64,000 bases of DNA from Apricaphanius iberus (lineage: Eukaryota > Chordata > Actinopteri > Cyprinodontiformes > Aphaniidae): NCBI GenBank assembly GCA_028564705.1, contig JAPXFQ010000344.1, positions 1,555,001 through 1,619,000 on the forward strand, given 5' to 3'. Below the pieces are notes generated by a model. That model saw only the letters and a list, made by a program, of their open reading frames with translations, was not told the DNA's origin and searched no databases. How positions within the stretch are numbered: the stretch's first letter is position 1; every line of letters begins with the position of its first letter. A program made the translations under genes and the position numbers. Below, one piece after another: positions 13,491-24,324 of this stretch.

Positions 13491-13803
13491 TGAGGGCTGC
13501 AAGGTGGTGCAGTTGGTAGTGCTGTGGTCTTGCAACACGAAGGTCCTGGTTTTTAATCCTGGCATGAATTTGGCATGTTTTGCCTGTGCATGCATGGGTT
13601 CTCTCTGATATACTGGTTTTCTCCCACAGTTAAAAAACATGACTGTTATGCTTAAGTATTCTTTTTAAATTGCTCTTAGACAAGTGTGTGTGTGCAGGAC
13701 TGACATGATGGACTAGCAACTGGTCCGGGGTCTCCTGCCTCTAACCCAGTGACCCCTGGAAATGGGCACCAGCTCAGCAGTGACCCTGCACAGATGGATG
13801 GCT
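13491..13803 (+). mobile_element. tRNA-derived SINE, DANA/HE1-like
   Basis: The head carries a degenerate pol III promoter: GGTGCAGTTGGTAGTGCTG (box A region) and GGTCCTGGTTTTTAATCC (box B region). It continues with the TGCATGGGTTCTCTC...CCCACAGTTAAAAAACATG block and ends in GATGGATGG, the usual 3' signature of this teleost SINE group. It is old, with many point changes. Two further copies lie at 23982-24324 (+) and 40985-41130 (-). Confidence 0.75.
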
Positions 13804-14079
13804 AGGAGCAAAAGAAAATAATAAAAAAAGTCTTCCTCTCATTCAAAATAATGCAGTGAGAAAACTAATTTGAAGTCTAAGTTAAAATCATATTTCTCCA
13901 ATTTTCACTTCCCTTCATTGATGGCAAGTAGTAACTACATTAGCACCCAAGCTAGCACTTCATACTTAGACTGCTGGTTTACTGTTTGTTTCTAATGTTT
14001 CTAAAATCAGACTGGGACTCAAATCTTTAAATTGTCATGCTAGCACATATTTGTTTAAATGTTCATTTATGTTAGTTGT

Positions 14080-14200
14080 GACCAGCAAAGGCTTGTTTTG
14101 AGATTAATAGGATTTTCAGATTATTAGGATTGCCTTCAGATGACATTTGTTGTGAATTTACGCTATATAAACAAACTGAATTGAGTTGAATTAATTTAAG
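14080..14200 (+). mobile_element. 3' end of an L2-type LINE
   Basis: The block ACGCTATATAAACAAACTGA followed by the tail ATTGAGTTGAATT matches the typical 3' terminus of fish L2-like LINEs (GCGCTATATAAATAAA plus a TTGAA repeat). Only the tail is recognisable; the copy is heavily 5'-truncated. Confidence 0.55.
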
Positions 14201-15050
14201 TAAAACCAATTACCGTAACAATATATTCTTTCTTTTCTTTTGTGTTTGGTAAAACAATATGTGGTGGAGAAATTTAGTGTTATGATTTATCTGTACGTTG
14301 AAATCAACTGTGACCATGTTTACTTAATGTTGTAGTATCAATTTGAATGATTAGTCTTATTGAGAGACGCCTTTACCCAAGTCATGGTCAGAGAGTTTTC
14401 ATAATGATAGTCCTCATCCTGTGTAACCATGGAGATGGTTCTTCGACTGGGCATCCTTAAAGGTCTACAAAGTTCACAGCTTTCTAATCAAAGAGAAAGG
14501 CACCTTCAAGTCTCTGATTTTCACCCTGAGAGTTGTACTTTATCGAGTAGAATAGAGATTGCTAGAAATAATATAAGCTTGAGTAAGATTGAGACAGGTC
14601 CGTATCCAGCACTCTACTGTGATTTTTTACTGTCCTCCTGTATGATAAATTCAAAGCATATTAAAACCTCCAAAACGTTTAAAGGAATCTCTCTCATTTT
14701 ATTAAGAGTCTAAAATCCGACCACACCATATTTTAAGATTGTGCCTTTTGGTAAGACTAATAAGTATTGTTAATAATTGGCTAATAACACTATATACATC
14801 TCATAATTTGAAACTTCCTGACAACTTCTAACTTCCATACACTTTTTTTTTGTCCTAATGATTCAGTCAAACATTTGAGCTGTGTTTCTCTCACAGGAAA
14901 CCCCAAAGAAGAGCTACTGTTGCAATTCATAAAAACAAAAAAACAAAAAAAAGTACCTTACCCTGCCTCTGTTACTTTGCCTCTTGTCTGTCTGTCATCC
15001 AACCCCCCCAGTTATAAACTGTTCATATAGGGACTGGTTAACATTATAGA
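14201..15050. other. Non-coding DNA, nothing recognised
   Basis: AT-rich. A frame of 94 codons at 14429-14713 shows no motif and no splice context. A-rich runs lie at 14932-14955. Confidence 0.5.
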
Positions 15051-15053
15051 TTA

Positions 15054-16055
15054 AGGGGCTGATTTATCACGATTCATGAGAATGACTGCAAAATTGTGTG
15101 TGGCACTAAAAATTTGCACAAGTGGGTTGTCTATAATTTGCGGGTGATTTACTAAGAATGCGTTAGCAATTCTTAACAGGCGCAAGCAGCAGTATTCAGA
15201 GTTTGCAGCCGCTAACGCGAGCTGTACTACGGCTAGAGAGAGAATGAATAATGAGCATGGATCCATGATGTGTCTTTGGAACAAAACTTAGGCTAAAATG
15301 CTGTGAATTAAGTTTTTTGTTAGTCAGTAATAAATGTAATTCATGTGGTGTACATGCACTGCTCTCTGCTGCATGCACGCATCATATTGCAGGGTCAGAC
15401 TGATTAAAACTGCAGCATGTCTGAAATCTGTTTTTAAAACGTCATATATGCCAACTATCATTGTGGCATTGTATAAGATTATTACATTTTATTAAATGGA
15501 CTCCAGGAAGGTTAACCACTACGTGAGAAACTAAGGATGAACTGTTCATCCGCTAGAGACATGTTGAGAGCGAAGTGATTTATGTTGTGTCTTTGGGGGG
15601 AAAACAGGTAAATATTTACATAACTATCAGGTTTATGGTCATTAGTGTTAATTACTCTTAGGTTCTACGGTGTGTAATTGAAATATTTTGTTTGTCAATT
15701 ATAAACCTATGCTGAATGTGGTAGCGCAAAATTAAGAGATGCTTTTCAGAAGTGTTAACAATAGAAGTTAAAACAGCTGGTGCAGAAATTTTTATGCTTA
15801 GTAAATCATACTGTACCTGGAACACCTACTTCTTTGCCTGTTCTCCTCCCAATATTTGCGTCTTCTTACAGAAACGCCCAGATTGCATATTCATCAAGGG
15901 CAAAGGCGCTAAATGGATTTCACACGTCTTGCTGCTGCTTTAACAGGCCCAGTGCGCTCTGCTCCGTGTTGACAGATCAGCCAGAGCATGTATTTGCAGT
16001 GCTGTGCTGTTTGCGCTGGTTTTAACAAGTGCAAACTGTTGATAAATCAGGCCCT
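15054..16055. mobile_element. Complete PIF/Harbinger-type element, non-autonomous
   Basis: Inverted ends AGGGGCTGATTTATCA (left) and, reverse-complemented, AGGGCCTGATTTATCA (right) are flanked by TTA at 15051-15053 and 16056-16058. A 3-bp TTA duplication and GGGCC-type ends are diagnostic of PIF/Harbinger. The element is 1,002 bp. Frames of 60-81 codons at both ends on both strands have no visible DDE nuclease or Myb/MADF motif, so it is called non-autonomous. A solo right end of the same family lies at 44858-44896. Confidence 0.8.
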
Positions 16056-16699
16056 TTAACTTTGACTATGTGTGTGATTGGTTGTCGTGTGTCTTGTGTT
16101 GCTTTATGACAGACTAGGAACCTATCCAATTAGTCTAATGACCATGCTGGAGATGGTAACTGGATTAAATTATTTCAAACTGATTTCTTGAACATGATGA
16201 TGAGTTCACTGTCCCAGAATTCAATCCAATACAGCAGCTCTGGAAAATGGTTGAAAAGGAAATTTGTATTATGGTTGGCGGTACACAAATCTTCCACAGT
16301 TATGTGGCGTTATTATGTTGATATACAGTGGGGCAAAAAGTATTTATACAGCCACTACTTGTGCAAGTTCTCTCACTTAAAAAAGATGAGAGAGGCCGTT
16401 AATTTTTATTAAAGGTATACCTCAATGATGAGAGACAAAATGAGAAAAGAAAATCCAGAAAATAACATTTTGTTGAAAATTCTTGTGGAAAATAAGTATA
16501 TGGTCACCTAAAAACAAGCAAGATTGCTGGCTCTCACAGACCTGTAACCACTTCTGTAAGAGGCTCTTCTGTCCTCCACCTGTTATCTGTTATTAATGGC
16601 ACCTGTTTTAAATCATTATCAGTACAAAAGATACCTGTCCACAACCTCAAACAGTCAAATTGCACTACGGCCAAGACTAAAGAGCTGTCAAAGGACACA

Positions 16700-17590
16700 A
16701 GAAACAAAACGGTAGACCTGCACCAGGATGGGAAGACCTAATCTGCATTAAGTATTTATCTTGGTGTGAAGAAATCAACAGTGGGAGCAATTATTAGAAA
16801 ATGGAAGACATACAAGACCACTGACAATCTCCCTCGATCTGGGGGTCCACATAAGATCTCATCCAATGAGGTCAAAATGATTACAAGAACGCTGAGCAAA
16901 ACTACTCAGGGACTCAAATCCTGCCGTGCCAGACGTGATCCCATGATTAAACCAGTAGATGTCCAGGCCCATCTGAAGTTTGCTAGAGAGCATGTGGATG
17001 ATCCAGAAGAGGATTGGGAGGCATATGGTCCGATGAAATCAAAATATAAATTTTTGGTTAAGAACTCTACAAGTTGTGTTTCGACGAGAAAGAATGCTGA
17101 GTTGCTTCCAAAGAACACCATACCTACTGGGAAGCATAAAGGTGGAAAGGTCATGCTATCGTCTGTTTTTCCGTAAATTGAGAACGACAACTGATCACTT
17201 TACAGGAAAGAATGAATGGGACCATGTATGGTGACATTTTTAGTAAAAATCTCCTTCCATCAACAAAGGAAGTTGAAGATGAAATGTGGCTGGGTCTTTC
17301 AGCATGACAATGATCCCAAACACACCGAAGGAGTAGCTTCGTAAGAAATATTTCAAGGTCCTGGAGTGGCCTAGACAGTTTTTAGATCTCAACCCCATAG
17401 AACATAGAATCTTTGAAGGGAGGTGTAAGTTTGTGTTGCCCAGAGACATCCTCAAAGCATCACTACCCTAGAGGAGATCAGCAGGGTGGAATGGGCCAAA
17501 ATACCAGCTACAGTTTATGAAAACCTTGTGAAGAATTACAGAAATTTTTGTTACCTCTGTCATCGCCAACAAATGATATTGGTATTATGG
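16700..17590 (+). pseudogene. Tc1-like transposase relic
   Basis: The longest open part is at 16766-17176. It shows the transposase segment around LKFAREHVDDPEEDW, then KNAELLPKNTIPTGKHKGG, which corresponds to the central part of Tc1 transposases. Downstream, in other frames, are remains of ERMNGTMYGDIFSKNLLP, of the HDNDPKHT catalytic block and of the LNPIE block (around 17230-17410). Frame changes and stops occur throughout, and the helix-turn-helix DNA-binding region at about 16720-16900 is broken by stops. The normal protein would be a nuclear DDE transposase of about 340 residues; nothing functional can be made here. Confidence 0.85.
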
Positions 17591-17598
17591 CAAGTATT

Positions 17599-18872
17599 CA
17601 ATTGAATTGAATTGAATAATCCTTTATTGTCCCACGAGGGGAAATTCAGTTTTACAGTACAACCTGTTCAAGATCATTACAAACAAACAGACAATCAACA
17701 AACAGATCCAGGTCACTGTTGGGCAATGCCGCCGCTTTTGGGCGGCATTCCCTTGTATACAGACTGAAGGAGTTACACATCAGGAGGGGGAGGGTTTCAT
17801 GGTGACGGGAAAAAAAACGCTCAACTGTATTGTGGGTCGGTATACGGACTGACAACACAGGTAATAGAAAAAACGACACCAAAAACATTGAGAAGCACAT
17901 ATTTCAGCGTTATCAATGATGACATGAAGGACGGTTAGGCGGGTTCAGGAGCCCCTGGTTGACAATCTGCATGCAGCGCACAACTCTTAAGCGCACAGCC
18001 AGACCTGCCACCTGGGGGGGCAAGAGAGCTTTGGAGACAGTGAGACATTGTGTGTGTTAGTGTGTATCTGATCCATGTGAGTGTGTGTCACTTTTTGCAC
18101 GTGTGCGGGGTGGACGATACTCTGTTTACATTTTTCTTCACAGGCATTGATAACGGACCAAGTTGAAGGTCTACATGAAACCAAAACAATAATTATTTGG
18201 ATAATAGGGAGAGCCAAAAATGTTCCTCCCTACCCTTCAGTTTGTCAATGGTTTCTTTAAAATCTAATTCAACCAAATTAAAAAATTAAAGTTCCAAATC
18301 CAATTCATTTCCAAATTCATTTTAATTTCCAGTTGCACCAATCCGCACAGACAGTTTCTCCAAGTGCGATGACAATTCGCGAGTGAGTCCCAAAGCGCCA
18401 GCTAGATCGCCTCTTGCAGCGTCTAGCATGTGCTTGAGCTCACCAAGCGTGAGGTTCTGAGTTCCATCAGCACGAATCCACGCTTCAGACAGCTCCTTCA
18501 GCCTTCCAATCGCTTCCAGAACCGTCTCCAATTTGGGTATTTGTTGCTCCATTTTGTGGCACATCCACTACATGCCCGTTCCAATCCGCAGGAACTCGAT
18601 CCACATAAATCCAAATAGCCAGATATCTTCCATACAACACGGATGCCCTTTTCCGGTGCTTTGTAGAGTAAAGTAGATTTTATCAATAGCATTCAAAGAC
18701 CAGCTGACCTTTTATATCTTTCGCTTATTCAGTTTTGGTTCGGAGAAAAATGCAAAAAGACACTTCAGATAGAGGTACATGACATAGAGCAGTGGGATAA
18801 GACACAGGAGGAGGAGGGAGAGAAAAAAACGTGCGTCCTCGCTGAGAGCCAGAAGAGTAAACTAAAGAGTAT
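17599..18872 (-). mobile_element. 1,274-bp tailed retroposon inserted in Tc1
   Basis: The insert is bounded by the 6-bp duplication AGTATT (17593-17598 and 18873-18878), and the Tc1 sequence reads on normally across the junction. Read on the minus strand it ends with GGGACAATAAAGGATTATTC and a tail of TTCAA units, the 3' signature of several fish LINEs, so it was mobilised by target-primed reverse transcription. It contains no reverse transcriptase motif. It carries an 80-codon frame (18322-18564). It may be an internally deleted LINE, a non-autonomous LINE derivative, or a retroposed transcript with a LINE tail; these cannot be separated here. Confidence 0.75.
18322..18564 (-). CDS. Unrecognised 80-residue ORF in the retroposon
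   Basis: The frame opens with ATG at 18564 (second ATG four codons later) and stops at TAA. A TAG lies in frame a few bases upstream, so the start cannot be much earlier. The product is rich in Leu, Glu and Ala, with leucines spaced as expected for an amphipathic helix or coiled coil (segments KLETVLEAIGRLKELSEAW and LGLTRELSSHLEKLSVR). It has no cysteine motif, no zinc knuckle and no enzyme motif. It could be the remains of a LINE ORF1, which often contains a coiled coil, or of a host transcript. Function unknown; whether it is ever translated is unknown. Confidence 0.35.
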   Translation of the reverse strand: MCHKMEQQIPKLETVLEAIGRLKELSEAWIRADGTQNLTLGELKHMLDAARGDLAGALGLTRELSSHLEKLSVRIGATGN

Positions 18873-19064
18873 AGTATTGAGATTAACTTTTTTATGTACC
18901 AAATACTTATTTTCCACAATAATTTGGAAATAAATTCTTAAAAATCGTACCATATGATTTTCTGGATTTCTTTTTTCTCATTTTGTCTCTCATACTTGAG
19001 GTGTACCTAAGATGAAAATTACAGGCCTCTCATCTCTTTAACTGGGAAACTTGCACAATATATG

Positions 19065-20946
19065 GATTGTTCCTGACAACTTGTTGAATCTGTGCCATGA
19101 GATATTATGGACATTTCTGGTGGTGTGCCTATTAAGGTGGGTGTGCAAGTCATTTGATTACCAAATTGATATCAGATCAAAAAAGGTTAAGGGCACAGCA
19201 AATGAGAGAATGTTTCTTTGTTAAACTGTGTCTAGAAGCTTTTGATGTTTTCTCCACCGTTATTATACACTGTGCTTAAACTGTGGAGAGAACAAGCTCC
19301 AACCTTGAGCCCACATGATACCCAGCTTTAGAAAAATTTGCCTCTCGGTGCAGTCCGAGAGGCAAATCCGAGAGAACGTCATTCATCTACCTTGCGCAAT
19401 GCCGCTAAGATAGCTTTCATTGTACAGTGGATGACCTGACAGATTTTAAATCCCCATATGGGAATGTTTCCGCCAATTGTTCTTTCTTTCACTTTGCTGT
19501 ACAAAGTCAAGAGAGGGCAAGTCATTAGCCGGGACTGTTTACCCTACTTTCCCAGCAGTCATGCCATCTGCGTATGCTCTGTAGGTTGCATAAGGCCTGG
19601 CAGATATGACACCTCCGCAAAACCTGTTTCTTTTTAGCCATTGTTTCTTACTTTCTAATTTTATCCTTCTCTCTGTGTCTTCCTAACTGTCCCTTCTGTT
19701 GTTTTTTTAAAAGTTTCCAGGTTCTTAATGATTATTTTTTCATCCACTATTTCATTTTAAAGTTTTCACATTTCTGTCATTTCTCAATTAGACACTCCTT
19801 TCGTCTTCCATTCCCTCCACATCTCTCATCTTCTGTCCTCTTCTCGCTCTCAGTCATCCCCAACAGCTGACAGACCAGACCCTGCCTGGTGGTGACACTT
19901 CACCCACACTGACACGCCGACCTGAGCCAGATCACTCGTCCATGTGGGAGCCAGGGCCAAGGCCAGGGTGGAGGATGTGATTGGGTGTAGGGGGTTTTCG
20001 ATACTGAGGCCAGCAAGATGGCCCTAGTCATCATAATCATTCATTGCCTGCTGTTCTTTCTGTCCCTGCACTCCTCCCACTCCTCATGCTTTTTTGTCTT
20101 CTTCATTTTGGGGCCACAAGGCACGCGTATCAGCTGAGCGCAGGACGTTCAGAGTCAACGGGGTCAGGTGGCAGACGCCTGGTTTATTCTCCTGGGGCTG
20201 GAAACCGCTCACGTCAGCTCATGGAAACGGACACTGAAAACGCATAGATAAAGATGAGCTTTACTGCAATCGCGTCAACGCATATGCCCAGTTTTCTTCA
20301 TGCAGGGCTGTGGATCAGGCAAGTTATTATTAGAGTCCTAAATTGTTGGAGGATGGGGGGTCTGTGTCAAGCAGATAGATCAGCATAAAGTAGGAGGAGG
20401 GGAAGATTATGAAGACATGAGCAGATGGAGGGAGAGATTGCCCTATTATGTAGATCCTTCCAACCCTCATCCCTGTCCCCTCTCCGCCGCTTGGATCCCT
20501 CATGCATTTATACCTTTACATTATTCAGTAGGGTATAATGAGTAACCGAAGACTGCTGTGGTTAAAAACGTGGTCACAGGCCGGTTTGGATGGCAGAAGG
20601 TGGGCCACAGGTGTACAACCCTGTGACTGATTTACCACTTTGACCTCTCATTATCACCCTTCAAGTTCTCCTTCATTATTATCCAATGTCCCAAGGTGTT
20701 CGGGACGCAGTCTGTTCCCTGAACACCCCATTCATATTATTTTTTTATATATTATGCAATTTTTTTCAATCACTTTTGCAATGCTTATCTGTTTTCTTTT
20801 CTTGTTCCATCTGTATGTCTTCAGCCCTGCTATTAGTGTCCTTCTCCGTGGTCAAAACTGTCATGGTGTTTCAAATGGTTTCCCTCAACAAGACTTACGA
20901 TTTCTTCAACATTTTGAGATTTCAGTCTTCACTTGTTATTACGTTT
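19065..20946. other. Non-coding DNA, nothing recognised
   Basis: Contains a T/C-rich stretch at 19620-19860 and a GC-richer stretch at 20100-20260, but no splice-bounded exon or repeat signature. The frame at 20044-20247 (67 codons) begins with a hydrophobic stretch resembling a signal peptide (LSVPALLPLLMLFCLLHFG); with no other gene evidence it is left as chance. Confidence 0.45.
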
Positions 20947-21945
20947 AGAATCAGAATCAGAATCAGAATCAGTTTATTGGCCAAGTATGTCACATACAAG
21001 GAATTTGACTCCGGCAAACTTTTTCCTCCAGTACAGAACTTGAATAAGTGAAATAAAAAAAAAATAAAAAAAGAAAAATATGAACAAAAATAAGTAAAAA
21101 TACAAATAAATATCAGATCGTAAATAATAAAGGATAATATATACACCAAGCCGGGGTTATTTTACAGTGAGTATGTACAGAAGTGCAGAGTTATAGTTTA
21201 TTGTTATGTGAGTGCACTCACACACTGTGACTAGACAGAGTTCGTCAGAGCGACAGCCTGGGGGAAAAAACTGTTTTTGTGTCGGGTGGTTTTGGCGTAC
21301 AACGCTCTGTAACGCCGACCTGAGGGGAGGAGCCTAAACAGATTGTGGCCAGGGTGTGAGGGGTCAGTGGTGATTTTCCTGGCCCGCTTCCTGACCCTGG
21401 CCCGGAATAGGTCCTGAATGGAGGGAAGATCGGTTCCTATGATCCTCTCTGCAGTCCTGACTGTTCTCTGCAGTCTGTCCTTGTCTTGCCTGGTGGCGGA
21501 TCCGAACCAGACAGAGATGGATGAGGTCAGGACAGACTGGACTATTGCTGTGTAGAAGATGATCAGCAGCTCCTGGGGCAGGTTGAACTTCCTGAGCTGA
21601 CGCAGAAAGTACAGCCTTTGCTGGGCCTTTTTCCTTATTATGTTGATGTGTGAGGTCCACTTCAGGTCCCGTGTGATGGTGGATCCTAGGAACCTGAAAG
21701 ACTCCACTGTGGGGACTGGCTTGTTGAGGATCATGAGAGGAGATGTTGATGGTGGTCTCTTCCTGAAGTCCACTGTCATCTCCACAGTTTTGAGCGGGTT
21801 TAGCTCCAGGTGGTTCTGACTGCACCAGAGAACCAGCTGTTCCACTTCCTTTCTGTACACAGACTCGTCGCCGTCGCGGATGAGTCCAATGACGGTGGTG
21901 TCATCTGCAAACTTCAGGAGTTTCACACCCAGTTTAGTACATTTT
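20947..21945 (-). mobile_element. 5'-truncated LINE, Rex1/CR1/L2 group
   Basis: Read on the minus strand, a reverse transcriptase C-terminal frame (21926-21231) is followed by about 280 bp of 3' UTR, the motif GCCAATAAACTGATTCTG and a tail of GATTCT hexamers that ends at 20947. Hexamer-tailed 3' ends and severe 5' truncation are typical of CR1/L2/Rex1 LINEs. The truncation point is a few codons before the FADD catalytic block, near 21945. The coding part is undamaged, which suggests a fairly recent insertion. Confidence 0.85.
21231..21926 (-). pseudogene. LINE reverse transcriptase C-terminal part
   Basis: 231 codons read without a stop. The frame starts at the catalytic block (LKFADDTTVIGLI, the YADD-type motif C of reverse transcriptase), then shows the following typical blocks: LELNPLKTVEMTVDFRK, FRFLGSTITRDLKW, the thumb block KAQQRLYFLRQLRKFNLP, and the C-terminal DPSHPGHNLFRLLPSGRRYR. 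The endonuclease and the front of the RT (fingers, motifs A and B) are missing through 5' truncation, so the element cannot move. A full-length relative would be about 900-1000 residues. The stop is natural and is followed by the 3' UTR. Confidence 0.88.
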
Positions 21946-22144
21946 TGACCAATGTATTTCGTTTGAGATACGTAAAGATGTCCGACTGAAGTTTAGCAGA
22001 ACCTTGCTATCACATCTCAGCTAGTCTGTTTTCCTTTTGTTTGTTATCGGCTCATCCATCTATCCAGCAGGCCTGAGGATGAGAGGTCTGGTCTGTTCTT
22101 ACAGAAGAACAGGTGGGGCAGGCTAAACAATCAGGACAGGCTTG

Positions 22145-22188
22145 ATATATATATACACACACACACACAAACACACAGTCACACACAA
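22145..22188. repeat. (TA)n(CA)n microsatellite
   Basis: Alternating TA then CA dinucleotides with a few interruptions. Confidence 0.9.
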
Positions 22189-22499
22189 GCAAGCTACGGG
22201 GCAGGAAGGAGGCAGGCAGTCAGCCGCTCAGACACTGGCCCATATGGTAGACCTCTGGAGCTTGTTGCCTTCACAGATAAGGGACGGATGGATAGAGCAG
22301 AGATGTTTGGAGGATGGCTTAGGGAAGCAGGGGGGAGGTGGAATTTAATCAGCAGGCCATCCCAACTGTCCACTGTCTTTGGGGAGTTAAGAGATGCATA
22401 CATGTGGCTGATGAACTCAGAGTGTGGAAAATAAAAACGGGGGGTTGTAGATTTCCCAACCGTCCCGTTTTTAAATGGACTGTTCTCATTTCTTCAATT

Positions 22500-23980
22500 T
22501 TTGCATAGTTATATAAATTCAGAAAATTCAGTCAACTTCGTTTGCTAAGAATTGTTATCTTTTTTTAATATATAAATATATATCTATGATTTATTGTAAT
22601 ACATACATCTTTCCTTTATATATTTCAGACTCAGTGAGCTGGAAAAATGTGAAGACATTATTGAAATGTGCAAAATCTATTATCTCTGATTGTTCCTCAG
22701 ATTTAAATATCAATAAAAATAAATTGTTTTGTATAACAAAGCATTACTTAATTTATTAAAGCATTTTCGTTCATAAGCACTGGTTATTTCAAGCAAATTT
22801 TTAGTTAAATAATAGTTGTCATATGTCACGTTTATTGCTCTCTGATGCCCAGTTGCCCTATTCAATTAAAAAACAAATTTGTCATAACGCATTAATAAAG
22901 AAAAAATGGAGCATTTATAATTTTAATAGTAATCTAATTTTCCTGTTATTTCTTTGCAGGATCATAGGGTCACATATCTGAAACAAATGCCTAACTTTTT
23001 TAGCCTCTTTTCAAATTTTGTACACCTTATATTTGTACTTGTCTTACTCCTCCCTTTAGCATAGTCTGAGTTTTGAGATCAAGGCATTTTGTTTGCAGGT
23101 ATGTTGAAAGATTACATAAAATTGAAAAATTAAAGGTTGAGTTTTTGAGGAGGCAAAACTATTAAATGTTTGGTTACTCGACTCAGTGACAGGACAACCA
23201 CAGACGTAGCTGAAAGCTTTACTAAAATGTTTTTTTAAAACAGTTGTCTCGTGAGAACCAGACGAGCGCCAGGAACCGAGAACTCGAGACTGAGAAGAGG
23301 TAAGTGACTGGTTACAATTTTGTTTAGGAGCAGACGAGATGATAATAATAATAAAGAGCTTACAGTTGGTAGTTTGATCACGGAGCTTGGAGGAGAGGTA
23401 AGTAGGATTCTGATGGCCGAGGGTCTCTTTTGTTGGGTTTGATTAGAGATGCTGGAGCTGATGGTGGACTGGGTGAGAATCCGGGAGGTTAGGATGATGA
23501 GTTGAAGAACCAGAATGTTATTGTGCGAGATTCTGTCTTACTTGAAGTTGATGACAGATTGGCAGATTGACGGGCAGGCAGACACACAGGAAGGATGGAA
23601 TGGTTTCCAGGGGGCGGGCATTGCAGAGGCTGACTGGGAAGAGAGCTAGAGGGATGAGGAGATCCAGATCTGAGGAATCAAGGAAACGAAGGTAAATGAG
23701 TCACGCTAGTTGCGAGAACCATCTGGCGTCAGCTTGCAACAGCCTCTCCACGTATGAAGCTGGTAGTTGATGAGCTGGAATCATCTGCATCTGCTGAGAG
23801 CTGCCTGCCACGTCCCTGTGGAGAAGGTGAGAGAAACACAGAAAACAAAACCACAGAATCCTAACAAACTATCTTTAAAAGCGCAAGTGCAGGTTATTGT
23901 TGTTAAAACACATTACCCATCGATTTCCCCTGAAAAGTTCTCATTTTGACACATTTTTGCTATAATAAAGGCATTTACAG
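22500..23980. other. Non-coding DNA; G/A-rich part with splice-donor-like sites
   Basis: The first part (22500-23160) is AT-rich with nothing recognised. From 23240 to 23830 composition shifts to G/A-rich, and three strong 5' splice-site matches occur: GAG/GTAAGT with GT at 23300, GAG/GTAAGT with GT at 23398, and AAG/GTGAGA with GT at 23827. No matching coding frame is seen. It may be an untranslated exon region of a non-coding transcript, an upstream alternative promoter of the syntrophin gene, or an old repeat. Confidence 0.25.
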
Positions 23981-23981
23981 T

Positions 23982-24324
23982 GAGGCCTGGACAGTGGCGC
24001 AGTCGGAAGGTACTGTCTTGCAAGAAAGCCGTAGGTTTAAATCCTGTCCTGGGATCTAGGGAGTTTGCTCTCTGTGCATGTGTGGGGGTGCTCCAGCTTC
24101 CTCCAAAAATACAAAAACAGGACTGTTAGGTTAATTGGTCTTTCTAATTTGGCCTTCGGTATGAGTGTTTGTGTGCATGGTTATCTGTCCTTCGTGTTGC
24201 CCTGCGTTGGGCTGGGAACCATTCTAGGGTGTACCCCACCTCTCGCCTGATGATTGCTGGAGATGGGCATCAGCTCCCCCGCAACCTTACATAGGATGGA
24301 TGGTATTCATCATGGATGGATGGT
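23982..24324 (+). mobile_element. tRNA-derived SINE, DANA/HE1-like
   Basis: Head with GACAGTGGCGCAGTCGGAAG (box A region) and GTAGGTTTAAATCCTG (box B region), then GTGGGGGTGCTCCAGCTTCC, GGTTAATTGGT and the end block GGGTGTACCCCACCTCTCGC...GATGGATGG. Same family as 13491-13803 and 40985-41130. Diverged by point changes but nearly full length. Confidence 0.8.

Larger units (their letters stand above)
16326..19064 (+). mobile_element. Tc1-like transposon, split by a nested retroposon
   Basis: The left terminus CAGTGGGGCAAAAAGTATTT follows a TA at 16324-16325, the Tc1/mariner target. The long inverted repeat (GTGCAAGTTCTC, GATGAGAGAGGCC, AAATAAGTAT blocks) returns inverted at 18898-19060 (ATACTTATTTTCC, ACAGGCCTCTCATC, AAACTTGCAC). 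The outermost 30 or so bases of the right repeat are missing, so the element is 3'-truncated. Between the transposase relic and the right repeat a 1,274-bp insert (17599-18872) is flanked by AGTATT on both sides. The transposase has many stops and frameshifts, so this copy is dead. Confidence 0.88.

Noticed and set aside
20044..20247. Frame with an N-terminal hydrophobic stretch like a signal peptide
   Set aside because: No supporting splice sites, no conserved domain, and the rest of the frame is not recognisable; a T/C-rich stretch gives Leu/Phe runs.
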